Shown one piece after another: positions 23,501 to 33,900 of a stretch of 64,000 nucleotides of DNA. The stretch is taken from assembly GCA_947579665.1 (NCBI GenBank), contig OX388343.1, forward strand, positions 87,028,254 to 87,092,253, written 5' to 3'. Under the pieces are notes generated by a model. The model was not told the origin of the DNA. It ran no database searches and worked only from the letters and a program-made list of their open reading frames with translations. Origin of the DNA: Sympetrum striolatum (lineage: Eukaryota > Arthropoda > Insecta > Odonata > Libellulidae). Each line of letters starts with the position of its first letter. Positions within the stretch are counted from its first letter, which is position 1. Position numbers and translations under genes: made by a program.

Positions 23501-25059
23501 CTTCCATACTCCCTCCATGTCTACCCATTTAAGGCTAAAAAGTGAAATAATATTTTTACCTTACGACCTGAAGCATCGAAAATGTGCTCGCAAAATAAAA
23601 TTTGTCGTGACATTAATTAATTACTATTAATTAATGTATTCTTGCCGAAAGTAGAATTTCTCTCGGTGGCAATCCCAACCAACGTCTGTGAATAACTGAA
23701 TTCAAACCCCAATCCCTCACACCACGCGTACACACAAACAAATATTCCAAAACTAACATTTACCCACAGATTGTATTGGAACACCGCCATAATACAACAA
23801 GATCTAACTTACAGACATATTCCCGGCACCCCCATCAAAACATGTACTCCACATCTATCCTCTGTCACAAAAACTACATTTAACTGTTTACAATGTTACT
23901 TTTCAGGCCAAAATGTCAATTCATCATTTTTACATCGTCACGTTTACATATATCCTAATAATACAAAACATAACAATATTCAATCCACTTTTTACTTATC
24001 ACGCGTGACGCGGTTTCTCGACCAAAACACCCCATCCCAAAAGTAACCAACGGGGGCAAAGAAGTTTCACTTCAAAATTAGACTGTGTGCTTTTTTTCAT
24101 TAATGAATTAAATCTGGTGCTGTAAACACACTAAATTATGTAATGAATAATAAGTATTTAACTTCAATGGCTCAAAATTTAATATAGAAGCCACAGAAAG
24201 ATAACGATAATTATTGTGTAACACATACCCAGTCTAAATTTTACAGGTAAAACAACTTAAGACCTAATTTGAAGCGATCCTAACCAATGAAAGAATAGAA
24301 ATTTAAACGCTGTCTTGATAAGGCGATATTAGTACAACTAAAGTAAAAGATAAGAATCTCCCTGATTCCATTTACGGCTTTGATTACATTATTAGTGTTT
24401 TAAAACCTGTTTGAATTATGGCTAGTAATTAACCTCTCATAAAAAACAAGGATTTTCAATGAGATAACGCAGCTCATAGGAAGTTTTAGAGGGCAAATGC
24501 AAGGCTTAAATTCATATTTATGTTCCCTTTAAACATTACAACCTGGCCAGAAAGCCACTTATAATGAAAGTCTAAATGAATAAATATATTTACGTGAAAA
24601 TTACTATGATAACCAACTAGAAGCCATGTCGAAGGTTTGTTTGCATTTAATGGCTTTTTCTTTAATATTTCGACTTCCTGGATAAAATTATACTCACATT
24701 TTTTTGCCGTCTCCCCAGGAACCCTCGAAGTAATCGGTTGAGGCATTGATGCAGTGCAGCATACAATCGGGTCTCGCCTTTCAAATCCACAATGTATCGG
24801 TCTTACCCTTCTCTTGATATCGTCCTCAGCACCTGGGCAATTCCTTATCAATTGGCATACACCCATCCTACCCTCTGCTCCACTGCATCTCTCTCCTGAA
24901 TTCAAATTAAGTGAATATGCACGTTAAAGTCTCCCTTACAATTGTCTTTCCATTGACCGATACCGCATAATACTAACCAACAAATCCCTGAGACATGCAA
25001 AGTGGGATAATTTGAAGATGAGCAATAGCCAAGAGAAGATATCTAGCAGGGTTCATCAT
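14405..25059 (-). CDS. CLIP-domain serine protease, copy 1 (seven exons)
   Basis: The gene model joins 25059-24978, 24895-24698, 21214-21120, 18403-18294, 17799-17516, 15846-15677 and 14572-14405. Every junction is GT-AG and every phase matches, giving 1107 nt (368 residues and stop). The protein is predicted to be secreted: a hydrophobic signal peptide, a six-Cys CLIP domain (residues about 30-80), a Gly-rich linker, then a chymotrypsin-fold domain. The triad is H in LTAAHC, D in HDIALLEIG and S in GDSGGP. S1 residue 189 is Asp (DTCEGDSGG), predicting cleavage after Arg/Lys. CLIP proteases act in extracellular cascades (melanisation, Toll, clotting), or in venom or saliva. The usual R-IVGG activation site is absent; the equivalent stretch is GGAGGVPALPGEF. 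Position 226 is Ser instead of Gly. Confidence 0.9.
15478..15500 (+). repeat. Short perfect palindrome in intron 6
   Basis: GCTACAATGTAGC is a five-base-arm inverted repeat followed by a second attgctac. It sits at the position where unit 2 carries the hAT-like element. It may be an old excision footprint or chance. Confidence 0.35.
15677..15846 (-). CDS. Copy 1 exon 6: middle of protease domain
   Basis: It reads EDGSSNLLKIRLDVF, ELSLCQKTYE, MLCAGVLEGKRDTCE and ends just before GDSGG. The C168-C182 pair and Asp189 are here. Three residues differ from copy 2. Confidence 0.9.
16035..16360 (+). repeat. Local tandem duplication with CA microsatellite
   Basis: A block beginning near GCGTTGGACCAGAAGGTGG and running into CACACACACGCACACAG occurs at about 16040-16120 and again at about 16265-16350. 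Unit 2 has only one copy (about 34565-34660). The second copy is therefore either a unit 1 duplication or a unit 2 loss. Confidence 0.75.
17095..17465 (+). mobile_element. tRNA-like SINE (family 2) insertion in intron 5
   Basis: Unit 2 reads gcgcatgatcac directly into gctgacgataaatc (35382-35410), whereas unit 1 has about 370 extra bases here. The insert contains an A box-like GGGTGAGTGGTTGACGC, a B box-like GGTTCAATTCC, then a body ending acttatcacgcgtgacgcg and aagtttcacttc. The same element occurs at about 52128-52322, with a tail copy at 23990-24075. Confidence 0.75.
17516..17799 (-). CDS. Copy 1 exon 5: catalytic Asp
   Basis: It begins TGPARWVLLG, continues through IRHPEY and HDIALLEIG (catalytic Asp) to HPACLP and ATGWGRVGHG. 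The Cys of HPACLP normally bonds the CLIP-side chain. Length is 284 nt in both copies. Confidence 0.9.
17929..17989 (+). repeat. Miniature foldback insertion with 8-bp direct repeats
   Basis: The insert is nearly palindromic, starting atagagtaactatac and ending gtatagtaactctat. It is flanked by GATGTAAC at 17921-17928 and 17990-17997. Unit 2 has a single GATGTAAC and no insert (about 35849). Confidence 0.7.
18294..18403 (-). CDS. Copy 1 exon 4: catalytic His
   Basis: It encodes AAIGYGDERD, WNCGGTLISDKFVLTAAHC and LSTKE. The C42-C58 pair and the catalytic His are present. Donor is GTAAGT. One residue differs from copy 2 (Ala to Ser before WNC). Confidence 0.9.
18945..20367 (+). mobile_element. 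Non-autonomous Helitron, 1.42 kb, in intron 3
   Basis: The element starts TCTTCTATATATATAAAAAT and ends GGGTACAGCTAG, preceded by a short CACA/TGTG hairpin. It sits exactly between A and T. Unit 2 (about 36,800) and the displaced copy at about 50,225 have cgtaaa joined to tacaatat with nothing between. TC start, CTRR end, A-T target and no target duplication are the Helitron hallmarks. It contains no Rep or helicase frame. Confidence 0.85.
20450..20570 (+). repeat. Fragment resembling a LINE 3' UTR
   Basis: The block cctggcatttcccct, then aaagggaggg and aaaccccctcaggaaactt, resembles the 3' UTR block at about 50570-50630 next to a LINE C-terminus. It is also present in unit 2 (about 36,900) and the displaced copy (about 50,330). 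Confidence 0.4.
21120..21214 (-). CDS. Copy 1 exon 3: linker and activation region
   Basis: The exon reads CIEYLKLC, then DGYGGAGGAGG, then VPALPGEFPHM. The PGEFPHM part corresponds to the start of the protease domain in related insect enzymes. There is no Arg or Lys next to the GG, where activation cleavage normally occurs. It is nine bases longer than in copy 2. Confidence 0.85.
21985..22205 (+). mobile_element. LINE-B 3' end, truncated copy
   Basis: The sequence (gtttgcgcag, a C-rich block, tgcgggtgttttt, then agaagagacatttcagtct) matches the 3' end of the LINE at 46265-46487. It is shared with unit 2 (38438-38658), so the insertion predates the duplication. Confidence 0.75.
22495..22625 (+). 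mobile_element. SINE family 1, old copy
   Basis: It has a degenerate tRNA head with gcggtcccgggtccgata (B-box region) followed by gacctaagctgtcgaagcac. The same body occurs at 46625-46755 (unit 2 paralogue) and, with a much better tRNA head, on the minus strand at 48835-48966. Confidence 0.65.
23990..24075 (+). mobile_element. SINE family 2, 3' part only
   Basis: It contains acttatcacgcgtgacgcgg and gggggcaaagaagtttcact, matching the 3' half of the element at 52128-52322, its paralogous position. The tRNA head is missing here. Confidence 0.65.
24698..24895 (-). CDS. Copy 1 exon 2: CLIP domain
   Basis: The exon encodes six cysteines in CLIP spacing: GERC, GVCQ, RNCP, IHCGF and VCC. It is preceded by a TTCAG acceptor and followed by donor GTGAGT. 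Exon length is 198 nt, phase 1 to phase 1, identical in copy 2. Confidence 0.9.
24978..25059 (-). CDS. Copy 1 exon 1: signal peptide
   Basis: The exon starts with two Met codons (MMNPARY) followed by the hydrophobic LLLAIAHLQIIPLC and ends MSQGFV plus one base, before donor GTTAGT. Without splicing the frame stops within two codons. The unit 2 exon differs in this part by one residue (N to Y), supporting the start choice. Confidence 0.8.
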
Positions 25060-25158
25060 TGTTACATGTTGCGACAGATGTTTTCTCTCAGACGATACAC
25101 TTCGAAGACTTCTCTACCCGTCCTGATACCGGAGAGTGCTTTTGTCCGTCTCTTTCCT

Positions 25159-25177
25159 GGTCACGTGACGTCTGACC
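25159..25177 (-). promoter_or_regulatory. Conserved palindromic E-box/CRE-like motif, copy 1
   Basis: GGTCACGTGACGTCTGACC contains CACGTG and TGACGTC and is nearly symmetric. It lies 100 bases upstream of the first ATG, and the same motif lies at the same distance in copy 2 (53402-53420). A full TGACGTCA also occurs at 25386-25393, kept at 53630-53637. bZIP or bHLH binding is an inference. Confidence 0.35.
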
Positions 25178-25918
25178 TCCACCTCCATAACCGATAGAAA
25201 CCACTTAAAATGATCGCGAAATCTTTTCTATGCATTTATCTCTTCATTTGACCCAACAATTAATTAATTTTGACTTGTAAAATTTACCTATGGCCTGAGA
25301 AAATTCTGATAGGATGCAATGCGTGACGTAAACTATGGATTTCTGGAAACCGTGTTTTCGGATAACCAGTTTTGAGGGTCATAAATGACGTCATAGCCCA
25401 ATCCTCAGTACGTCAATCCCAGATGCTTAATACAGCTACAATTTCCACTTTTACGATTATACGGTTATTTCCAAATGGTTGCATGCCAGCAATAATTATG
25501 TTACTATTTTTTTGTGAAATTAATACTCAATTCTCACAGGTGAGACGGAGAGACTTTATGTTGGTGAGGTCTGTGGTTGAAATACAAAAGGATGATTTCC
25601 ACATGTTGCATTAATCGGGAGGAAAAATCAACTCCTGCAGCATTTCTGTTCAAATAGATAATAACAGAATTACTGACGGCCAAAATTGGAAAATAGGTCT
25701 CTCCGTAAGAAGTAGAACATTGGGTGAAAAGCGCTGACCCCAATAAATTCCTTATTAATCCCTATTCGCGAAAAAAGAGCTTCGCCAAATAAAGGTGATG
25801 GTATAAAATTCGGGGAATTGAGCAAAGATGATTAATCCATTATCAGAATTCTTATCCCATAACTATGTCAGAATAATATAATATAATATTAAATTTCTAG
25901 TGATGGGCGAAATGTATT

Positions 25919-27946
25919 AATACAAAACGGGATAATTTGAAAATTAAAAAAAAACCCCAAAACTTTTTTCTAGATCCGTCCCTGCAACGCGTGAAATAGA
26001 TGATCTACAGAAATATCACCGGAAAACAACTTCACTTCGGCAAAGTAAAAAAATAACTGACTCCGAAAAAATATATGTCTCTAGGCTTTAAGGATTTATT
26101 TTCTTTATTTTAAATTTCAGATATTGTGGCTCTATCAAGAAATTTGAGGGGAAGCAGAGACATACCGCTAAATTCAATTTTTCTTTAAGGATTAAATGAG
26201 ATTTTTTTTAAAACCTTATCATTTATTAATAATAATATAAAATATAACATTTCTTCAGTATAAAATTTCCGAATCACAAGCATTCAGTTGCGTTTTTCTA
26301 ATCATGTCCTCTCAAAACCGAGGTCGTCTCAAAAAGTGGCGCTCCGCCGCGCGGACATAGCTCTTGCATCGCCATCGAGAAGTCGCTTCATTTATTGTCG
26401 TCGCAAATTGTCGCAGGATTTTCTTTTCTAATTCTTCTTTAGAAAGCTTCAAAGAACATTTTAGTGTAAATAACTCCGTGTACATCGCGCTTTATCACTA
26501 CTATTTTCCTCACTTAAGGTGAAAATTTGCCGTAAAATAAGGGTTCGCCATTTTGTTGTAAAAATAATGCACATATTCAATTTTAATCATTCAAACCCAG
26601 TATTATAAAGCATACAGATTAGATTTATGATTCTGCATCGTCTTTTACCCGATGATTTAGCTCATTTTGGTTCAGGATTGGCTTGAAATTGAAGAATTTT
26701 GCGAAAAATCGAGGACCGGCATTTTTTATTTTTGGCCAGCTTTTTTCGATTCTAGCCCACTGTGCGACGTCACGAATATCATATAATTTCTATATATTAG
26801 ATGTCATAGGAGCCAAGATTTGTGACCTAGTTCGCTGATGCTGAAATATTGCCCAATTTCACTTATATCATTTAACTTTTGATTCCAAATGCTTCCATCC
26901 CAACATTAATGAATATTAGTGAATTTTGGATGAAATTATTGGGAATCCACGCCTATCCACGATAATAAATACCTGCATTATTTGATTTTCATCCGAACAA
27001 ATAAAGTTCATTCCCTTTTGTTCATGGTTTCCTACTCGGGGTCATATCCTTATTAAGCACTTCTATGTTAGGAGTTCAGTGTAATGTCTGAGATCCGCTA
27101 AATAAAATCGGTGGAATTTCATTTGAATAAATCGAAGATGATGATGGTGTAAACATTAACCGGAATTATGGTCACTTAAATATATTTCTGTGGAGGTACA
27201 GATTTTATTTCTTTCTGGATTCTTTTAAATCAATAAAATTTTTAGCCTGAAACTAGAGAAAGGTAATTTTGAATTCGAGGTCTCACTGAACGCAAAACTC
27301 GAAAAAGAAAATTATTTTTTTAACAACTTAAATCGAAAATTTCTCTCGGATATTGCTCCAATTCACGCATTTTAAGAAAGCAAATATGATCAGTTATACT
27401 AAGCGAGTTTTAGGGTTTAGGTGTATTTAAAAGCTAAATTACGAAACGATTACCGCCATTAGTCTGATTAGTCAGAAAAGCGAAAAAAACTCCTGAAGCA
27501 TCTCAGAACAAACGAAACCACAATTCCAAAAGCTATTACTCCGTACTCCGATTTCAAACTCTGTGCATAGATGCTGGACCAAAGATTTTCCTTATCAATC
27601 GCTAATGATGAACAATGAATAACTGAGCCTTCAATAATCCAGAAGAACGTTAGAATCAGCGAATAATCTATTATCGCGAATGCCGGGGGAATAATTCCTC
27701 GGCCCCCCACGTTTCCTTCGACCTTTACGAAAAGTAATATTTTATTATTGTTTACTATTATTATATTTATTAAATCATACCGGAGACAAAAATATATTAG
27801 GATACACATTTTAGTACTCCTGAAATCTTACTTCGGTTAAACTTATGACTCCTTGCAGTTTGGATAATTTTCAATCAAAGTTTCATTTCTTCCTTCAGCT
27901 ATAAATATGTCTTATTGGTTCTCGAAATTGTGAATCAAAATTTGAT
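25919..27946. other. Spacer between unit 1 and unit 2
   Basis: I see no gene. A GC-richer patch at 26310-26480 stands out but holds no recognised element. The stretch 26580-26790 resembles 58620-58800 (listed as a repeat). Confidence 0.45.
26580..26790 (+). repeat. Diverged interspersed repeat, copy a
   Basis: The core gaattgaagaatt, then cgaaaaat and gaccggc, and the ending cccactgtgcgacgtcacg parallel 58720-58800 (aattgaagaatttcacgaaaaat, cgccgggg, cccctgtgtaatgtcaacg). It looks like an old repeat of unknown class. Confidence 0.45.
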
Positions 27947-28791
27947 ATATTTGCGCATACTGTCAACTAACCTACTTCTTATTCTACTTATAAGTGTACT
28001 AAAATATGCCAGATCTTAATTTAAAATGAGTTTTAGATTAGAAATATATGTGAACGGAATGAAACGTGCAAATCTTCCTTGGAAATGTTTGAGAAAGGGG
28101 AGGCCCCTTTCTGACTAAAAGCAACAGATATCTTTCAGAATGGGAAAATTGTGATGAAGCTTACAAATAAGTAATCCCAAAATATCATCAGATCATTTTA
28201 CATCTCGGTAATCCGATAGCTGAATCCCTCGAATGCACTTATATTACATGAATTTCCAAATTCCTCTTCTTTTCGTAAATAGGTACAAGATTCGGTCGAT
28301 CAATTTCGTAAAATCTTAATCGAACATCAATATCGTGATTTCAAGGGAAAGCCCTCATCAAGAGAGGCTTGAATCACAGCCAGCAAAATTTTTACACTAT
28401 AATGAGTGTATGATTTCCCGATTGACGTAATCAGTCGATGAAATATCCATAAACAAAACATACATGCAACTCATTATATTTGTTTTTATCAGTACATTCA
28501 TTCCTATTTTAGATTTATCAAAGACATCTCACTTGTTAACAATAAAATGGATCATTAAAAACGCAGTGCAAAAGGGACACTTAGTGTCGGTCTTATGGGT
28601 TTTCTTGTGGCAATTTATACCCCTAGGACCTATTTCCCAATTATGGCCGCCAATTTGCTGGTAAGTAAAATCTCGCAGCTGCAGTAAGACTAACAATGTG
28701 AACTTTTATATTCCCTTAAATACGCGTTTATGAACAATGTAAATTAGCTATTTTTTCTGAATAATTATGAAATTGAAGGAGAGAATGTTCT

Positions 28792-28863
28792 ATCGCGGTA
28801 GCTTAATTGGCGAAAGCATCCGCCCGGCAAGTGGAAGATCCGGGTTCGAGTCCTGGCTGCGGC
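28792..28863 (+). tRNA. tRNA-Ala(GGC)-like gene or SINE head
   Basis: A nearly full cloverleaf folds: acceptor ATCGCGG/CTGCGGC (one mismatch, two wobbles), D stem GCTT/AAGC, anticodon stem TCCGC/GTGGA with loop CCGGCAA, T stem CCGGG/CCTGG with TTCGAGT. The anticodon would be GGC (Ala), but position 33 is C instead of U and base pair 1-72 is A-C, so it is probably a pseudogene or SINE-derived. Inverted arms gaaattgaaggaga and tctccttcatttc bracket it. Confidence 0.5.
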
Positions 28864-29065
28864 AGTCTATTTCTCCTTCATTTCTTCACAAAATTCAAGC
28901 ATGTGTATCATTTTTATTATCATCGCTTACAATTATGATGATAACTTTTAAAATGTATTTTCTTCATGTCATCCGATATTTACGTTTTGGGGAGCATAAA
29001 AAAAAATATACACGTCGTCTGCTTTCTATACCTACGGAATTATTAATTATTAATTAATAAACTAA

Positions 29066-30354
29066 TTAACTTCAATTTTTTGCAAAATAATGGAGCATAT
29101 TATAGCGAGCTCTATCATGCGCTTTCTTTCCGAAAAGGGAGCAATCAGTCAGAGCCAGCACGGATTCCGTAAAGGTAGGTCTTGTGAGACCCAGTTAGCG
29201 CTTTTTATGAATGACGTATCTAAAGCAGCAGACGGCGGTGTTAGATCAGACGCAGTTTTCCTAGATTTCAGGAAAGCTTTCGACACAGTTTCTCACGAAA
29301 AGCTTATCCAAAAGCTGAGTGCCTACGCGATCGACGAAAAAGTTATCAGATGGACCAAATCTTTTCTAGAAAACAGATCTCAGCGAGTTGCGTTAGATGG
29401 AGTTTTATCCGAAGAAATAAGTATCTCATCAGGAGTTCCACAGGGAAGTGTTCTTGGTCCAATCTTATTTCTAATTTACATTAACGACCTCGTAGATAAC
29501 GTAAAGAGTAAGGTTAGATTATTTGCCGATGATACCCTGATATACAGAGAGATTTTGACAGAAAACGATTGTAATGTGCTTCAAGACGACCTGGACGTAA
29601 TATCAGGATGGTGTAAAGATTGGCAGCTGGATTTAAATATAAATAAATGCGTTGCCATGAGTTTTACGCGCTCCACAAACATAATTCCCACGCAGTACCA
29701 AATCTCAGGTCATCCATTAGAGTTAGTTCACGACAACAAATACCTAGGAGTCACGTTCAGCAGTAACTTATCTTTTAAAGAACATATTCGAGATGCGATA
29801 GGAAAAGCGAATAGAATGCAAAGATTAACTGGTAGAACGTTGAGAGGATGCTCATCGAGAGTCAAAGAAATAGCTTACTTTTCTCTTATTCGTCCGAGTC
29901 TTGAATACTGCTGTGCGGTTTGGGACCCACACGAAGTAGGTTTAGTCTCAGATTTAGAGATGGTCCAGCGTAGAGCAGCCCGATTCGTTTGCGGGGATTT
30001 CAGGTTTGATAGCAGCGTTACGGCAATGATAGAGTCCCTCAGTTGGAATTCACTACAGATGAGAAGATCTGAATATCGTCGGAAACTTTTCGAAAAGTTC
30101 AATCGTTCAGAATTTATAGACGAAGTAAGTGAAATGTTAGTGCCAGTAAGGAGCGAACGCGATCTCCGAGAGGCATCGACGAAGCGTTATAGGGAAGTAA
30201 TCGCAAGGACGGATAATTACTTTTGGTCGTTTTTTCCCCAAGCTATTAGAGATTCTAATAGGTAGGAATGAATAATGGTGGTGTATTACACCCCCTGCCA
30301 TACGCCTCTGGCGGCTCGCGGGGTATATATCTAAATCTAAATCTAAATCTAAGG
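29066..30354 (+). mobile_element. LINE-A, 5'-truncated copy
   Basis: The copy begins inside ORF2 (attaacttcaattttttgc) and runs through the reverse-transcriptase C-terminal half to a 3' UTR ending in AAATCT-type hexamer repeats at about 30325-30354. Truncation at the 5' end is normal for target-primed reverse transcription. It is absent from unit 1. Confidence 0.9.
29090..30265 (+). pseudogene. LINE-A reverse transcriptase, C-terminal 391 residues
   Basis: Motifs are QHGFRKGRSCETQL, VFLDFRKAFDTVSHEKL, SGVPQGSVLGPILFLIYIND and the active-site LFADDTLIY. It then runs to a natural stop after IRDSNR. It matches ORF2 at 40974-43952 with about four residue differences in 391, so both copies are young. 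The endonuclease and N-terminal RT are missing, so it is a dead-on-arrival copy. Confidence 0.9.
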
Positions 30355-30430
30355 TAGCGAAGAACAGGCCCGTGCGCACGGGGGGGTTTTGGGGGTTCGA
30401 ACCCCACCCCCCCATGAGGATCCTTCTAGG
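30355..30430 (+). repeat. GC-rich palindrome-like fragment after the LINE tail
   Basis: The stretch has gcccgtgcgcacggg and a long run of Gs, then ggttcgaacccc followed by Cs. It looks like the end of another repeat cut by the LINE. The class is unknown. Confidence 0.35.
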
Positions 30431-30539
30431 ATAAAATTAAATTATTTTATTAACTGTTTCTTTAGTAAACTTTTTCTTCCAAAATTTAGTACCTCTTTCA
30501 ACTTTCATGTTAACGTCTGTCAGAACTAGAACTGTCTGT

Positions 30540-30670
30540 CTGACTAGAAGACATACAGCTAAAACATCTCGAAGAACTTTTAAGTTCAAGCAATGAAGAG
30601 TGAGGAGGATCTGGAGCATCACATCGACAAGCAGGACGAGGTGAGGAAGAGTACGAAGAAGAGCCATGAA
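30540..30670 (+). pseudogene. Jerky-like transposase C-terminal remnant, unit 2
   Basis: It encodes EELLSSSNEE and, after a frameshift, EEDLEHHIDKQDEVRKSTKK. This is the paralogue of 14210-14325. Only this end of the ancestral insertion survives in unit 2. Confidence 0.7.
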
Positions 30671-30751
30671 TTTGCAACATTACCTTTACATAAAACAAGA
30701 ACTATATTTTAATACACAGACAAAAAGACTTCTTAATCCAGCGTAAAACAA

Positions 30752-30919
30752 TCAGGCGGGCCAAACGATGTCCTCAATCCAAGGAACATATTCAAACACA
30801 TTTGAGTAGATAGAGGGTGAATTTGGAAATGCGCACATTTTTCCAAATGACGTCACTCCCAACACCTCGTACCTGCAATCGTAGTCAAAGGAAAACTGCA
30901 GAGGACCGCCAGAATCTCC
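30752..30919 (-). CDS. Copy 2 exon 7: catalytic Ser and C-terminus
   Basis: It starts [15 protein letters not shown], has [14 protein letters not shown], and ends [11 protein letters not shown] with TGA. Ser at position 226 is shared with copy 1. Confidence 0.9.
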   Translation of the reverse strand, partial: GDSGGPLQFSFDYDCRYEVLGVTSFGKMCAFPNSPSIYSNVFEYVPWIEDIVWPA

Positions 30920-33900
30920 CTGGAAAAAAGAAGAAATCGAGTATAAACAACAAATCCTAAAGCTAGGTGCTTAGTAGCTACTCCGTACCAAAATTCATAC
31001 CTAATCCCCTGGATTTAATTAGCGGACAGGTGGTTTACATTCTGCTAAACTATATAAGTTCACAAAAATGATGACTTTCACAAATGTTCAACAATTAAGC
31101 TTTCGTCAATATCTTCGGTCAAAGAGTGAAAGTGACATTAAACAACCGGTAGATGAACAGCCTGGTGAATTAATCTTTTTAATCCCCCAAATTTTATATC
31201 GATTTTCACGATGAACTTCTCTAAAAAAATGTTACTGAAAAAAAAGCACCACCTATTCGTATGCCGAAGAGGTGGTACTGAAGGAACGCTATATAGTCTA
31301 TTATATGTCTACAAAGGACGGAAGAGTTGAAGGTTGATAAGCAGCTTAAATGAAATAAAAAACTTTTCCTTGACTTCAGGAAATGAAAATGATAAGGTTG
31401 GCTATTATAAGTGATTTGAACGCTCGTACGGATGAATAACAAATTGTTATTTTCAAAAGGTTTTCTACCTTTATTCACAGACATTTCAGAACGTATTATT
31501 ATTTCGTTGACCAAGAAGATAAATGAATACTTTAAGAGAAAATGTTGATTTTAAAATTCCAATGCATAATAAAGACGTTAGAATGCCTGTAAATACGCAA
31601 CTTCTGTGTGAAAGTCTGGTAAAGATTATTTGATATAAACGAGTAATTTGGCTAGCCTTTACAAAGAAATGTTTTCATTGCTCTCAATATATAGGAATGC
31701 GCCTTCCATAACAGCGTGTTTCTCTTAAATTTATTTCCAAAATACTCTTAAAAATTACTTTCAAATGGTTTCTTCACTTTCCACTCGAGATGAACTTTCA
31801 AGTTATTTATTTATGCTATAGATACAGTGGCGCAGCGAGGGGCGGGTTTTAGAGGTTCAAACCCTCCCCAAGAGTCAAGTCCTATGACTAGCTTTGTGCA
31901 TTTATTTCTGCTGAAGAGTACAAAACCCCCCCCTCGCTGAGGGGGGTTATCACGCAAATCATACAGATACACTGCTTGTCATGTGTTCGCTTGATAAATT
32001 CAGCGAAAGGTTCGCGTACCCGTAAATATGGCTCCGATTTCAGTTAAGGTGATGCTTTCGGTAGCAGAGTAGACATCGATATCAATGGGGCGCAATGATA
32101 CGAGTGTTTCGAAAACTATGTTCAACGCGTGCACTTCTTAAGCCTATCCTTTAGTTAGATAACTCACGCCATAAGATAAGATTCCTATGAGAAAAATTCG
32201 AAAGTGCTGATTTGTTTACTCCTCGAAAAAATACAAGGGAACATTCGAGAAGTAATTCTAAACTTGCACCATGAAAACAGAAATTAAGATTACGTTTGAG
32301 AAACAAACAGATTGATAAAACGCTCAGTTAGATCTTTCGCTTGTGACTGTTTCAAGGGTGTAAATTCAAAGATAGGCTCGTGAGTAGTGCTTTCGAAAAA
32401 TTCACAACAGTTCGAAGGAGAGTTTAGTTTGGATTTCATTCAGATGGACATCCCAAAATTCCTTTCACAGTCCGCTAACAGCTCGAGGCCGCTATCGGAA
32501 AAAACGTAAGTTAATGGCCATGGCCAACCATAATTAGATGCATAAATTAGGATTTTCTTATTTAAGGGCTGTTATCAGAGGACACATCTCAAGATGAGTT
32601 TAGCGACAATTGAAAAACTACTTTTTCATTCATTAAGCATTCTAGACGATTAAAAGTCTGCACACAGTTGACTCTTCATTACTCGGGATGATAGAAAATA
32701 TACTGATCTCTATTTTATGATTGCCTGTTAATTTGATGTATATTTAATAAAAATTTTCGCTAACCGAATTTCCGTAAACATTTGAAAAAGTATTGGAGCA
32801 ATAAAAGATTTCAGTAAAAATTAATCTGCGATGATATTATTAATAATATACCATTTTCGAAGCAAATCAGTCAGCTGAAAGGTATTTTGCGCGTAAGTTA
32901 CGCACATATTTATCGGAACTGTGACTTGATGACTTGAATTAAACTTGATAAACTGTTAAAACTGTGAATTAAATTCTTCAGCTTCCTTTTCAATGCAGCC
33001 AATTTTTTCTCTGGTGATAGAATCCCATGAAATGCATGACTTATCCTGTTAACCGCGTGGTCATGCAATACCCATTCAAAATATCAATTCCTGGAAAATT
33101 TTGTTTTCTCTGAACACTCAGTGCGTAAGACTAGGTTTGCATCAGCTCTTTGCTGGTTAAACCACCTATTACTTAGTCTAAATAATTGTAAGTTGACGTC
33201 TTCATTTTTTTCACCTTGGTATGTGACTTTAATACTGCAAGTTCAATTATAATATAACTATAATCAAGAGTCTACTGTATTTTTTAATGCAGCCGAATTT
33301 TTAATTTTCGGTATGAGACGCATTCAATGAAATACTTATCTAATACATAAATAACGAAATCAGGCTTAATTGTAAGCCTGGCAGAAAATTTCATCTGATA
33401 AAAATGATTTTTTGTTTCTTATACAAACCTTGTGCAATAAGCTGTATATATACTTCATATCATTATTTTTATACATTGATGGCGTTTACTTGACACGCGA
33501 TATTTCAATTAAATTCCAAAATCTGCTGATGATATAGTCAAATAACGAAAGATAATGAAATAAGCATGGGCGCGCCAATGTGGGGGAACAAATGAGTGGG
33601 TGTTACGTTTTATATCGCTTGCCAAATAACCGTAGCTATTTTTTCCTTCCCACTCTTTGCAACCTCTAGGAAGAAAGAACTCTCGAAGACTCGGAAAGTT
33701 TATATCTAAATCACTATAAAGCTTCAGCATAGAAAAAATGAGTTTTAATAGATATTGGACGTATCCAAACCAGAAATCCAAAGAACACACTTGTTAAGTT
33801 TCCAATTGTTCGCTTATGTAAACTACTATCTTGCAAAGTATAATAAGTTGGCCACATAAGCGTTAATCTCCTCTAGTTTTGAATGTATTTAGTTTTTGAA

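Larger units (their letters stand above)
9548..25918. repeat. Segmental duplication, unit 1
   Basis: From 9548 the sequence matches 27947 onward (gcatactg, then ctaac and tacttataaatgtac). Collinear homology resumes repeatedly to 25918, where it matches 54161 (tagtgatgggcgaaatgtatta). The unit contains one complete CLIP protease gene. Differences from unit 2 are mainly mobile-element insertions. Confidence 0.9.

Noticed and set aside
24486..24697. Open frame continuing from the CLIP exon toward 24486
   Set aside because: It runs past a good GTGAGT donor that is kept in both copies; the continuation has no protease features and the spliced model is in phase.
25534..25743. A 69-codon open frame on the minus strand, also open in the other unit (53778-53987)
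   Set aside because: The two frames differ at about ten of 69 codons, no less than the surrounding non-coding DNA, and there is no family resemblance or splice context.
33509..33790. Open frame inside the hAT-like element as its transposase
   Set aside because: It has no hAT DDE/RW or BED-type zinc motif and is too short.
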